DNA of 64,000 nucleotides from Tipula vernalis (taxonomy: Eukaryota > Arthropoda > Insecta > Diptera > Tipulidae), in assembly GCA_958295665.1 (NCBI GenBank), contig OY282558.1, positions 139,480,577-139,544,576 on the forward strand. Reading direction: 5' to 3'. Within the stretch, counting starts at the first letter, position 1, and each line of letters begins with the position of its first letter. This document shows, piece after piece, positions 34,609-47,563 of the stretch. A program made the translations under genes and the position numbers. The notes under the pieces were generated by a model, which saw only the letters and a list, made by a program, of their open reading frames with translations, searched no databases and was not told where the DNA came from.

Positions 34609-36499
34609 TTAAGCTGTTGTTAATCTTGTTTTATAAAAATAATTGCAAAATTAAAAATATACTGTACATACGATAGACAAGTTAAAATGTATTTGATATT
34701 GTTGAAATTTGCCTCATTTTGATATACTATTTATAAAATCCTGGTTTAATGTAAAATTTGTCAAATTAAAAAGGTCAGATGAACCAAAATAATTTTACGG
34801 GAAAAATCCAAATCTATATTTGTGCTTCTAACCTGATTCTCAAAGATACTTTAAATTTGATACGTCAAATAATACAATTATTTTACATAATGTTGTTTTT
34901 AAACTTATTGGAACTTTTAACCAAACTGGAATTTTTAAACTCGAGGTTTCAAAATATTTCAAAAATGGTATCCGAGATTCAAAAATCCTAACAGTTTTAA
35001 ATTTCGAATAATCGATATTTTAAAAATATTATTTGGAATTTCCACAATTTATAGGAAATACTTCCTTATATGGTTTAAAGTAAAGGATTACATTTCACAG
35101 ATTATACTAAAATTGGAATTTTTTGAATTTTTAAAATTTGCATAGAAATTTTTGAAATTTTTAAAATTTGGAAATTTCTTGAAATTTCAAAATTTAGTTT
35201 ACGACATAATAATCAAAATTTAAATAAGTAATATGGTTTTTTTAGACTTTGTAGCGATTATTTAAAATTCAAAATTCATTTCGGGATTCTGTCGGTTTAT
35301 ACTTTTTAAATTTTATAAATTCTGAGTTAATATTTAGAAGAATATCTTCTATTGTCGCTGAAATTTCAAAAATTTTTGTTTTTTTAAAAAAATGGCAAAA
35401 CTCTAAAAATCTGTAAAATTTTTTTTAATTTCTAAAATTTTGATGTTTTATAAAACTGTGATCTAATGTAGAATTCCTCAAGTTATAAATTAATTAAACC
35501 AAAAACATTTGTTGGACCTTTTTTGAGCTTTACGCTGTTATTTCACTCAAAATTTGATCAATTTTAAAATTTATTTATTTATAGTATTTTATGAGTTTTT
35601 TAATTTTCGGATTTAATTCCAATGCTGAATATTTCTTGTTACTCTAATGTACACGATTTTATATTTTGAAAATGTTCCAAAATTTGTAAAATTTGAAATT
35701 GTGAACATTGGGTTATCAATAAAATTTTGTTTAACTTTGTTTAAAATAAAACTCAAGATTTTAAAATATTTCAAATTTGGATTCGAGATTTCAAGATTCT
35801 AATAGTTTTAAATTTCGAATTACCTAGTAATATTTTAAAAAAGTTATCTGGAATTTCCACAATTTGTCAGAAATTTGAAACTTTCTTAAAATTTTAAAAT
35901 ATAGTATTACATTTTACAAATCCTACTAAAATTGAGCTTTTGAAATTTTAAATATGAGCAAATAATTTTTTTTGAGAATTTTTTAAAACTCAGATCAAAA
36001 TTTGCAAATCTCGCGAAATTTTAAAATTAAATTTGCCTATGTAATCTCTAAAACTCTAAAAATGTTAAAAATTTATTGAAATATTGATATTTCATTCAAT
36101 TCCAATCTAATATAGTATTTCCAAAATTATGTAAAGGAACCACAAACATTTGTTAGAGATTTTTTGAACTTTGCCCTGATATTTCCCTAAAATTGGATAA
36201 ATTTTAAAAACTAATTTTTTAATTTTATGGTTCTATTCCAACGGGATTTCATTTGTTACTGAAATTTTAAATTATTTATAAAATTTTGAAAATTTTCTAA
36301 AATTTCTTAAATTTGAAATTTTGAAAATTGGATTTCAATAATTATTTTTTTTTAAACTTTATATTGGGACCTCCTTAAAAACTATTTTGAGTTAAATTTA
36401 ATATTTTTATCGTGTCAATTTTTTAATAATAATTTTAAAAATTCTGATTTAAATTTTACTAAATTTTCTAAAATTTTTTAAAATTTCTATAGATATTTG

Positions 36500-39400
36500 T
36501 GCGAAACTTTCATAAAATGCCCAATTTCAAAATTCTGACCAAGTTTAAGTTAAGAATTTTAAAAATTCTGATGTTAATTTGCAGTTTCTCAAAATTTCAA
36601 AATTGGATTCATGATTAAGATGTTCGAATTTTAATTTAGTGGTACAAAATATTATTTGGAATTTCTGAATTTTACAATTTTATGAAATTAAATATTTTTA
36701 AATTTAAGTATATTATATTACATTTTAGAAATGCTACTAAAATTAAACTTTTGGAATTTATGAATTCTGTAAATTCAGATTTATGCACATTGCCCCTACT
36801 TTGCCCAGTTTTAAGGTTATACAAAATTTTTAAATTGAGGATTATAAAATGAGTTTAAAGATTTCTTTAACTGATTTGATATATTATAAATTTGGTAATA
36901 TTTACCAAAATTTCAACATTTATTTAAATCCATTGTTGAATTTTATATATTCTTATTTAACATCTAAAGAATATTTTAAATTTTTTCCCCGATTTAAAAA
37001 AAAAAAAATCACTTTGAAATAATTGCAAAATTTTAAAAATTTGTGATAATTTTAGCTCAGATTGATTTAAGTTTTATAAAATTTGGCTAATTTCCAATTA
37101 ATATTTATGAAACACTTACTTAAAAATCGAGTTCCTCCAAAACTAAGATTAACATTTTTGTTTTTTTTTCACGTCTTACTGAAGTGTTCATATTTTCCAA
37201 TTCTGAATCTTTCTAATTACTAAATTTCGCAAAATTATCTGTAATTTCTTTAGAAATTTTAATGTTTTGAAATTTGCATATAAATGCTTTAATAGACGAA
37301 TCTGGCCTTTCCCAGATTCATAATTTTAAAGTTTTCACGAAATTTCAAAATTGGATTCGAAATTTGTAAAATTTAGAAATTTTCTAAATTAAGAATTATC
37401 CTTAATATGTAAGAATTTCATTAAATTAATGAAACCTAGTTATAGTAAAGTAGAAAAATGCCGAAATTTGTAATTCGTCTACTAAATTTTTGTTTAACAA
37501 TTTATAGACATAACTGTTATGAAATAACCGGTGCGAAGTTTTCTACAAATTTCCACAGATTTTAAAAGTGTCACACAAATTGTCAAAATACAAAAATTTT
37601 GTTGGTTTCGCTTGAATAAAGGTTCTAAATTTAATGGCCACTATAACAAGTAATCATAGAACTGGATATTATTGAGTGTTCTTTGGAAATTTCATGTGGC
37701 AAGAAATATCGATTTTATAATAAAAAAGCCAGTAACATGCCATTGTAGAGATGTCTAAGATACTAAGTAAATTTGAGTATGCCATATTGTTGGGTACTGT
37801 TAGAAGATTATTAGTGTGGCTACACTTTTGAAATTACTAAACTTCACACTGGTTTAAACTTGTATTTGCTAAATTTCAAAATTTTTGGTATAATTTATTG
37901 ACAAAATTTCTGGTATGAAATTTGAAACATTTATAAAATTTTTTTTGTTTTACAATTTCTAAATCTAAATTTTTAATTTTAAGTTTATTTAAAGTGATAC
38001 ATAAACTTATTCGGTTTGCTTTTGAAATCAACTCCGATTAAAGCTCTTACTCTTCGAACTTTGTTTAAATATAATATTTAGGAAGCTAACCCAACAATAT
38101 TTTCAATATTTACTTTTAAAATACTGAATTAAACCGATTAAAAACTTCAAATATTCTGCGAAATTTTACGTTTTCTGTAATTCTGAAATGTTAACAAGAG
38201 ACGACCTAAATATCCTCAATTCTCAACGATACATTTATTTTGACGTGCAATTTTTATTTAAAATTTTGAAATTTTTTTGTTAAATATTTTGCAAAATTTC
38301 GAACAATTTTAATATTTGAATTTCAGAATTTTATAAATATTCAAATTAGAAATTAAAAAAGTAAAATTTTTATTATTAAGATAAATTAAATCTTAAGTGG
38401 TTCTGAAAATTATTAATAAATTTTGATTTAAAATTAATTTTATGTAAATCAATCCATTTCCGTCAAATTTTTTTGCTTATTACAAATTAGAAGATAGCGA
38501 AATTTGGGTACTCGTAAATATGTATTTTTTTTTTGATATTTCGAATTCTGAAATTTGAGCAAATTTATATTCAATTACCGAAACGAAATTTTTCACTTTT
38601 CCAATTCAATTTATTAGTTCTAATTTTGACTTCAAATTTTAAGAAGCAAACTAATTTTGAACTAGGTTTAATTAATATAAAATTTTGAAGTGTTGCTAAT
38701 TCCTAAAATACATTTACTACTACATTTTGTAGATTACTCTATTAAGGGTTAATTGCACTCAATTCAAATGCGCGTTGATGTCTTAACAAATTTCTTCAAG
38801 AATTTACTTCAATAGTTTTCGACAGTTGATTGCACTACAAATACACATTTATAAAGTTGTTACACAAAAACCACCACACCATAAATCGAACGATTTTTCC
38901 AGATTATGATTTTCAATTTTGATCCAATTAGGTACACAAACCATATACGAGTATACATATGTATATTGAAAATTAGGTGTAGAGAAATCCTATTTTTTTA
39001 CCTTTCCGCTCTCTGTTGCCGCCTCGCATATAACATGTGCATGCTGCAAATTGAAATTTTCCAGTAAATTAGATAGGAAAATAATTTTCGATTATATATA
39101 GCAAAATGCATGAGATATTAACAAAGTAAAAAGATTTGTGTACCCGTTTGTACCCACCTTGTGTCACAACACATTTTCGTTAGAAACAAAACAAAAAACG
39201 AGCTTTAAATAAAGTTTAAAGCTTTAAATTGTATAAGATGCGGGAGGTATATGAGAAAGTGATATAAAGTATTACGCAGCATATGTGTGGACCATTAAGA
39301 TAAGATTTTATACGTTTTATTTCTTTTCTCCGTCCCTTCTAATATAGAATTTTCTTCTTCGTCTTCTTCGTTTTATTGTTATTTTGGATAAGATATGCAA

Positions 39401-41820
39401 ATTTTATGAGCTTTTGAATATGAACAGAAGAAAAACTATATGTAAGTATATTTAGAGAGAAGAAACACAATGGATATAATAATCACAAAAATTGAATATG
39501 CTGCTGTATGGTATTGTATATAAAACATAATGGGATATATCGTTTTTATGGATGGATTTATATCCATTCGTACAAAAGATGTTTGTCGATGAGGCGAAGT
39601 AAGAGGTAGTTATAAAACCCTTTTTTTTTGTTGTTTGTTAATTCCCCATCTCTCAAAAATCAATACGTAATTACATTTTTATCTTGTACGCGCCGCGCGC
39701 GCATTTTTTCAATTCATTCAACCGTAAATCGCATCGATTATATATCAAAAATTCCGAGACGTATCGCGTATTCTTCTTAATTATTTTATGACTGTAATTA
39801 CAGCATTCCCGGTCCTCCCTTTTTATTTTTGATCGAGCGCGTGATTTTATCCCAAAACAAGTACCAATACCTACATAATATCGGAGACGAAAGTTTACTT
39901 GTGAACCCTTTTTTTTTTTTGTTGCTCATCGGAATTTTATCTGCTTGTGTCCCACACGTTTTACTTCATGAATCTGTAATACAAAAAAAAAAAAAAAAAT
40001 TCATTAAATGGGAAAAAAAATCAATTTCCAAGTTTAGATGAAAAACAACAACATAAAAAATAGTCGTTCAGTTTGATGTAATGTGTACACGATAGGGATG
40101 AGTTTTTTATTTTATTGTTTTGTAACAACATTTTTTTGTTTTGTATTATTTTACCATATACATTCGATTTGCCTGCGTTTTCCCGGAAAAATAAAATACC
40201 AACAAACAAACAAAATATTCAACAAAAACTAGGAAATTGTTTAATCAATAATGAGCGCACTGTAATATTCGACATTTTATTTGTTTGCCTTAATTTCAGA
40301 AAAAAAAAAACGAAAACCCTTTCCGTTTACGGACGTGCGACAATTCCACCTCGGTTAATCGCTTGTATGCATGTCTGAATATTAATCCGATAATTATACT
40401 GGACATGCATCATGTAATTCCAATGTTTCCGAATATACATGTAGACGGCAGCTTGATAATTTCCCGTTTGAACCCTAATAATTTTCTAATATACACAATT
40501 ACATATAACTACTTGCAGCAATCAAATTGAATTTTATTTGCCTTTTTATTATTATATTTTCTATATAATATTCAAATTCGATTTGGAAATTACGGGAAAT
40601 TACAACCTTAGTTGTGTATAATGCATGAATGTGATTTACATGAGGAAATGAATTTTTCGATTTTTTTTTTCCATTTATTTATAATTGCATTTTCATCGTG
40701 TTGGATTAGTTTTTGAAGAGGCTTGTCGACTCAATAAATCGGAATTAAATTTGAATTTTTAAGTGTTTTGTTAGATGAATCATCGATCTTCATGCTGTGT
40801 TGATCATCATTCAAGATTTTTGGTCCTCCACAATAAATTTACAGTTTTCTCTTACTGAATTACATCAAGTATATTTAAATGGATACTAAGTGACAACAGC
40901 GCTTATTTGGTGATTTTTCATACTGCAGTTGCCATATTTGGTTTGTTGTGATAAGACGTGTTGGAATTTCACTTTTTAAAATACATTTTTATTGTCTGTA
41001 TTTCGTTAAATAACCAGCTTATTTAATTGTTTTTAATAAATAGTTTTATTGTTGTACAGTTTAAAATAATATTTTAGTTAGTTGGTAATGCGGTAAGTGA
41101 AATATAACAAGGTTAAGTTTTCTCAATATCAAACGCAATTTGAATTGTAAATGTCTAAATTATATGTGGTTACATCAATCAACATTTAGGCGCAATACAT
41201 GTTACTACAAATTTTTTGAGCAAATTTGGTCGAACATTTTTCCACAATCAAAGCATTTATTTGTTGTTACATTAAAACCAAAATTTAAATATTAACAATC
41301 AGCTTTAATTATAGAGAAGATATCTGTGAGTTCGAAAATTTATAAATGTTAGTTTAATATTTTGCATTTCAGTATTTGGGGTACATTTGAAAGGGATTTG
41401 TAAAAAGTCGACTAAAAGCAGTGTTTTTGATATTAAATGCCCAGAACCACGTTTTATATCTAATATTAATGAAGATTAGATGGTCTATTCATGCTTTTTT
41501 ATGATGATTTTTATTTAAAGATATATCTTCCAAACATCAAATGTAGACCATAGTAAAGGTACATTTGACATGAATGTGAATTTCTTCCTAAACTTTCCTA
41601 AAATCACAAAAACAACAAATTGTGAGAATGTATAAGTAAAACTACGCATTAACGAATAAATTATACATTACTCATTAAGTAAACGACATTAAAACTTTTG
41701 TATTGATACGTCTAAATATTATCAAGCAATATTTTTTCAATATTCCATTATTAATTTCTGTATGATAACTTATGTTGATAAAAATACCAATGTTCAATAC
41801 CATACGTCCAATTTCCGTAC
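36500..41820. other. AT-rich non-coding DNA
   Basis: The first 2 kb may be worn-out continuation of the satellite-like array. From about 38.9 kb the base composition is more ordinary with poly-T and poly-A tracts (39623, 39910, 39982). No supported gene. A large intron or intergenic region are both possible. Confidence 0.4.
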
Positions 41821-41829
41821 GCTTTCCGT

Positions 41830-42360
41830 ACTTAGAAACACCGGCCCAAAATACTAAGTATATTTATGAGTAACTGTGAATGTAAACTAACAGAAAAACA
41901 TCATCATTTGAAAAGTTATAGAGACTAAGGGTGTTTAGTATAACAAAATCATATTACGGCTTCCGTATATGTCCTACGTAAATTTCCCCAGCATTTCCCC
42001 CAACTTAGACAAACCGGCCAAAAATACTAAGTATATTTATGAGTAACTGTGAATGTAAACTAACAGAAAAACATCATCATTTGAAAAGTTATAGAGACTA
42101 ACGGTGTTTAGTATAACAAAATCATATTACGGCTTCCGTATTTGTTTTACATAAATTTCCCAAGCATTTTCCGCAACTTAGACGATGTTTTCTGTTAGTT
42201 TACATTCACAGTTACTCATAAATATACTTAGTATTATCGGCCGGTTTTTCTAAGTTGCGGAAAATGCTTGGGAAATTTAAGTAAGACATAAATGGAAACC
42301 TTAGTATTATTCTGTTATACTAAACACCCTACTCTCTATAACTTTTGAAATCAGCGAGCG
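41830..42360. repeat. Direct-plus-inverted repeat (foldback structure)
   Basis: Two direct copies of a 173-bp unit (41830-42002 and 42003-42175; shared ACTAAGTATATTTATGAGTA and ACTAACAGAAAAACATCATC) are followed by an inverted copy (about 42184-42350). The unit itself pairs with the inverted copy over most of its length. Non-coding. Confidence 0.75.
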
Positions 42361-42384
42361 GAATTTAAACATTTACCTTACTTG

Positions 42385-43085
42385 GTAAAGTGAGGCAATT
42401 TGTACCCTGCCGAGCGAGTTCATCTACCCTTTCATTCTTCGCAACGCTGAAGTGCCTTTGCATCTACGTAAGGTGGATGTTGAACTGATCTGCCATCTCG
42501 TTAAGAAATGAAAGACTGCTCTGGGCTACTTTCGACGTAAAAAAATAAGGTCGTAGATTGTCCGTAAAAATTCGAATATTCCTTACAGATACTACATTAT
42601 GCCTCAACCAGTCCTCGGCCTCAACTATCGCAGTTAATTCAGCCTGAAAAATGCTGCAATAATCGGGTAGACGAAACGGGAGAACACATTTAGTTTCTCA
42701 CAGAAACACCACAACCAACCCTACCATCCATTTTCGAACCATCCATGACAAAGTTCAAAACTTCAAGGTACAACATCTCTTCACTAAGTCAGTGCTCTCT
42801 GGAGGGAATATCAGTACGAAACCTTTCCTCAAAAGATTATGAGGTAATGAAATCAAGTAATCGGTGGTACCAAGGATATCTCTGTTACACAAAAAAGATG
42901 AGTGTCCTGTATTACTACAAGTACACATAGAAATGGATTTGATCCTTAATGCCTGAGTGGTTGTACTCCTGAGTGCACCACTAATACATAGGGTAAAAGT
43001 TCTCTAAATTTTTATCAGCAACTTTTGGTTAGCCTTACTATTTAAGGCTGGCCACCAAACAACAATCCCATATAAAAGTACACCA
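42385..43085 (-). pseudogene. Non-LTR retrotransposon (I/LOA-like) RT end and RNase H fragment
   Basis: The minus strand shows VVWWPAL and CISGALRSTTTQAL (about 42950-43065), the thumb region of I/Jockey-type reverse transcriptase. FVMDGSKMDGRVGCGV follows (about 42745), then FQAELTAIVEAEDWLRHNVV (about 42620), IRIFTDN and a C-terminal KNERVDELARQGT (about 42400-42440). These are RNase H motifs D, E, D, D. A stop replaces Trp in the box upstream of the last motif. Truncated on both sides. Confidence 0.78.
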
Positions 43086-43089
43086 GGTA

Positions 43090-43890
43090 TTTCGCTTTAT
43101 TTTTATTTATTATTCAAATGATGATGTTCTCATTTTAGGAAAGTCTAGGTTTGGGCTATATAAACTATGTAATTCGAATCGCGTTTTCTTCTTTATATAA
43201 TGCTGACTATCGGTTAATTCGAATTAAGTATATTATAATCACGAACACATGCAAAGCTATTAAAATTTAGGAAAAACTTCACACATTTGTGCAAAGACGT
43301 GAAGTTTTTCCTAAACGATCCTAATTTTTTTTTTTTTTTTTTTTTTTTAGGATAGTTTAGGATAAACTTCACGCGAATCATTTGACAGTAGCAGTTGGTA
43401 TTTGAATAATTCCTCCAGAAAGAGTGGACTGGTTATCATAAGAGTGGACTGTATTTTAAATGAAAAGATTTACTACACGAGGTTTTTTTTTTTATTATTT
43501 TAATTTTTATTAATTTTTTTTTGTTTATCTGTGACCACACGATACAACGGTTAACAACTAACTAACTTCGTTATAAAATTAAAAACAAAAGAATATACAA
43601 AAGAGAAATTGGAAAAACAACCGAACGCTACTCGTTGAATCGTCATTGAAATGATTAAAAGGTACGGAAGCGTTGGTAAATTTTCCTTTACAAAAATGTA
43701 TGAATAAGCAATATTTTTTTATTCTATTTAAATTTAAACAGTATTCTTTAAGGAAAATACCTCATTTAGGTAGAAAATAAAACATTTATTGTTAATAATT
43801 CATTTAGTAAAATAATATAAAATTGTAAAGTAATTTAAACTTAATTTCAGCCTTTAATTTCATCCCATTAACATACTCAATATCATGCCG
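43090..43890. other. AT-rich DNA with a 17-bp perfect hairpin
   Basis: Inverted arms TTTAGGAAAAACTTCAC (43266-43282) and GTGAAGTTTTTCCTAAA (43299-43315), followed by a T21 run and a third, weaker copy near 43350-43370. A short direct repeat AGAGTGGACTG occurs at 43420-43453. No gene seen. Confidence 0.55.
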
Positions 43891-43894
43891 CAAC

Positions 43895-44290
43895 ACCATG
43901 TTTACCTTTACCGAACTATGAGCAATGTTACGTCATGAATTTCAAGAATTTCTCCAGTAACATAAACATTTTATTTAGTTTCAAATTTCACGAAAACAAA
44001 ATCTCTAACCTGAATAACATCACTGTCGCATATTTTAGTAAGCCTAGGTAATTTGGTTTGTTCAGAATCAGAATTTGTGAAATTCCCTTCTTCAAGTAAA
44101 CAATTAGAATCATCTGAGTCTAACAGTAATAGATTTGAATTGGATTCATATTCGGAATCGAAATCGATTATTTTGTGAAGCGTTTTTAAGCTTGGGCTCT
44201 TTTTTCTTTACAACTTTTTGTTGCTTTGATTTTTTTTATTTGCCAACTCTTCAATCCTGTCTTTTTCTGGCATACTATATTTCTGTAAAT
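43895..44290 (-). pseudogene. Transposase C-terminal-like relic
   Basis: The minus-strand frame from about 44273 reads MPEKDRIEELANKKNQSNKK. One stop interrupts it before an acidic stretch (IDFDSEYESNSNLLLLDSDD) and then VIQVRDFVFVKFETK with a following YVTGEILEI in frame. The DFVxVKFxxK...YxxGxI signature occurs at the C-terminus of several insect DNA-transposase-like proteins. The identity of the rest of the protein is unknown, and the assignment is tentative. Confidence 0.4.
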
Positions 44291-44299
44291 TCTTGATTT

Positions 44300-46630
44300 T
44301 CCTGTTCGGTTAGATGTCTGCTTAAAATAAACTTTGGGAACTAGTATTAAAGCTTTAGGGTTCAAATAAGCAGCTGCAGTGGTTCTCTTATCCTCGATCG
44401 ATTTTCTGTTTCATGCGGCGGTCCATTATCAACATTAGTGTTGTATATACATATATTAACAATAATGGCATAACAAATAAACAACAAAATTACTATGAAA
44501 TGAAACTATTATTCCCCAAAATTTGGTATGCTTTGGAAAAAATAATATCAAAATACACTAAAAACTCACAATAAATCAATTCCCAATTCTCAATTCCATA
44601 TGCGAAAACCAAAATAGTGCCACAACCGAGCGTTTTCCACCAACGACGCAACATTTTTCATACACAAATACGTAAGCTTTAAACTTTTTTTTTGCAAAGT
44701 CGAAAGCTTATTAAGTAAAATGAATTTCTAGATTTTTGAACCTCACCCCCAACTCGCACCAAATGTCTTTTTGAAACATTTATCATTTTTTAATTTCATA
44801 ATTATACAACTTCCCCTTACATAAAATTCATCTTTCACATTATTCTTTACGTACATTTTAACATTGTTGTTGTTCATTTTCCATTTCCTTGGCTAAAGCA
44901 CAACAACAAAAAAATTACCGTTTTAATTTTCGTATATAAATATATAAGTAAAACAGGTTGTTTATGCGACTATTATTTTGTAGCAACGTTATTTACATCA
45001 TTACAACTAAACTCTAATTTGCTTGCAATGCTCGCACTCTCGTTTTATCAATGTTTTTATTTGTGTCTTGCTGTTACGTACAGATAAATGAACAAGAAAC
45101 ATCTGTATTGTTCCAAAAAAAAAAAAACTGTTAACCTTTTGTGTATTAGATATTTACAGACAGTTTGTATAGTCCCGATGTTGTGTAGATTTTGTACATA
45201 TACGATGTATTGTTTATCCTTTTGAATGAAGTATTTTTTTTTTTTAAATTGTGCTCACCTTACTGGAGTTCTTCTATATATCTACACTTACTTACACAAT
45301 CGATTTGATAACATGAAACATGAAAAACAGACAAAGCAAAGTGTTTTTTTTTATACATTTTCCCATCTCGTTGTGTGCTTTTTATGTTGTTTTTTTATTA
45401 TTTGGCACCCAAAAAAAAAAAAAAAAAAAATAGGAAAATAAAAAGCGTTGGTGAACTTTTTTCTATTACCAATTTCGTTTATATATTTTTTTGGGGAAAC
45501 AACACGGAAAACAGGTGTGCTTTTTTCCTGTAAATATTTATAAAAAGAGAATATTGAAAAGAAAAAAAAAATATTAAAAAGCATGATTGGGTGTCAAATG
45601 GCATTACAGCTAGGTACTCGCTTATCTACTACTATTTAAATGGTAGATGAGGGGGGCGGTGTATATTTATAGAAAAAAATCAGTTATGCCAAAAATATTC
45701 TAATTAAATGATTGATTTATCTGTAATCCGAGTGACACGCATTTCAAGCGAATAATAAATTTTTCAAATTCATAGCGACAGTTACCGTCAGGTACGCGGT
45801 ATCGAACCGCAAATGAAACCAAATCTATATAAACTAAACAAACAACGATAGCATTTTGACAAATTGACAAAAAATAAAAAAAATTGTTCGTTTCCTAATT
45901 ACAATAACAAGGATACGCGGGTACGGTTGTATAAACCGTATATATAGACGTAAGATATAGATTATAGAATGACTGGCTGTATTGATACAGTAGTTTTGCT
46001 TAATTACAATTTTACACGATTCAAAAGGAATAAATGGGAAAGTTTTAAGTGGATATAGAAATTAATTTATTCTTACTTTTTACTATTTTTGGAAAAGACG
46101 CAATATGTTTTTTTGGGAACCGGCCATTTTGTTAAGTTTCGTAGTACTCATCTCTCAGATAGTCTGAAATAATGGCACCTCACATTTTTTCAACTAAATA
46201 AACAATAAAAAAGTTGAATTTTATACTTTATCTCATTTTAATTTGCTCCAAAAACATTGAACCTATTCATTTCAAAGCTTGTGAAGTTTCTAATTTAAAT
46301 AAAAACATTTCGGTTTAGAAATCTTAGAAAAATTGTTAAAATTCAATATGTGTTATAAAGTTAGTGCACACAAACGACTCCCAACCCACACGATACATCA
46401 CATTAGTTATTACAAAATCGAAAGGTCAACAATTTTTCAACCATAATAAATCGTAGAGATAAAACCAAGCAGCATGAGCTCATTATAATTCTCAAATGGG
46501 GTGAAACAAACAGGGTTGAGTGCAATCCAAATTAGTTTCAGTTGTATATTTTCACTGACAGAAGACTGGAGTGAGTGTCAGTCTGGAGTGAGAATCTGTT
46601 GACACACTCGGTTTAACAATAAATATTAAT
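44300..46630. other. AT-rich non-coding DNA
   Basis: Only homopolymer tracts (45116, 45234, 45411) and short words; nothing supported as a gene. Confidence 0.4.
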
Positions 46631-46649
46631 CAGCTTCTAACATACATTA

Positions 46650-47394
46650 GCAGCGGGCCACTCCAAGCACCTAAAATGGAACAAAACAACAACAAAGGTT
46701 ATTCAACAGGTAAGACGTTCTGATGTGGCAAATATATCAGAAACTAGCTCTGGAAGAAGATGCACACACATTAGATTACTTCTATAAAAACTATTACTAG
46801 ACCCTTATGGATCGTGTAGACTCCATGATAGTACAATTGCAAGAAAGCCAGGCCGAACAAGCCACCTCGGCCGGATCGACATAGGTACAGCTGCCCAAAG
46901 TCGAATTACCAACATTTCGTGGAGATTATGAGCGATGCTGCTCTTTCAACGATTTCTTCACAGAGCTCATACAGCAAAATAACAAGTTATCCGATAAAAA
47001 TATTGCTAAATATCGTATCTAAAATCGCACATACAAAAAAGAGCAGCTCAGTTAATCAGTCATCCAGCAGCAAAGGGTGACAACTATAAGATAAGATAGC
47101 TTGGGAAATATTACAAGCCACATACAACAACCCTAGAGACTTCTGACAACCAAATATTTCAATTTCGTATTGTCATTATCAGCCATACTCACAGAATCTG
47201 TTGGGGCAATTCAAACTGTATCGCGAGCAAAGGATATGCTTCCCAACATCAACCGCCTCAACATAAACTCTCATTTTGAAACATTCATAGTTTTCGTCTT
47301 AAACAGAAAACTATCAGAATAATAACTCAGATGAAGCAGTTATTCAACTTGAGAGGCAATGGGAGTCACTAGACGCGTACATGCGGTTTTTATT
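46650..47394 (+). pseudogene. BEL/Pao gag relic
   Basis: The plus strand reads KVELPTFRGDYERCCSFNDF followed by FTELIQQNNKLSDKNIAKYR from about 46900. FNFVLSLSAILTESVGAIQT comes later, from 47161, then DEAVIQLERQWESLDA near 47330. This matches the DUF1759-type Gag domain of BEL/Pao elements, with several stops. It leads directly into the reverse transcriptase YIDD codons interrupted by the LINE. Confidence 0.7.
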
Positions 47395-47401
47395 TATATC
47401 G

Positions 47402-47437
<36 letters not shown>

Positions 47438-47563
47438 TTGCACTAGCCCCAAAAATAGGAGCCATATGGCCCGATTTCAAAATTTACAATTTATATACAA
47501 AATTCTATTTTATTTATTTATTTATTTTTTCCTCTTATTCAACTTTCATTCATCGATCCTCTT

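Larger units (their letters stand above)
27890..36500. repeat. AT-rich tandem array with ~1.35-kb period (satellite-like), split by piggyBac
   Basis: Long paragraphs recur in the same order. AATGCTGAATAT-ACCTGTT occurs at about 29100, 30430, 31770 and 35620. CAATACAAACAG-TGATTGAA is at about 29165, 30540 and 31900. TTCATTTCGGGATTC-GTCGG is at about 28903, 30120, 31495 and 35275. Spacing is about 1.33-1.37 kb, and about 1.4 kb across the piggyBac insertion once its 2.44 kb is removed. Copies are diverged by point changes and indels. The content is dominated by AATTTTAAAATTT-type words, with no coding frame. Confidence 0.7.

Noticed and set aside
39829..40378. Short frames with poly-Lys or poly-Phe
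   Set aside because: Products of poly-A/T tracts in AT-rich DNA.
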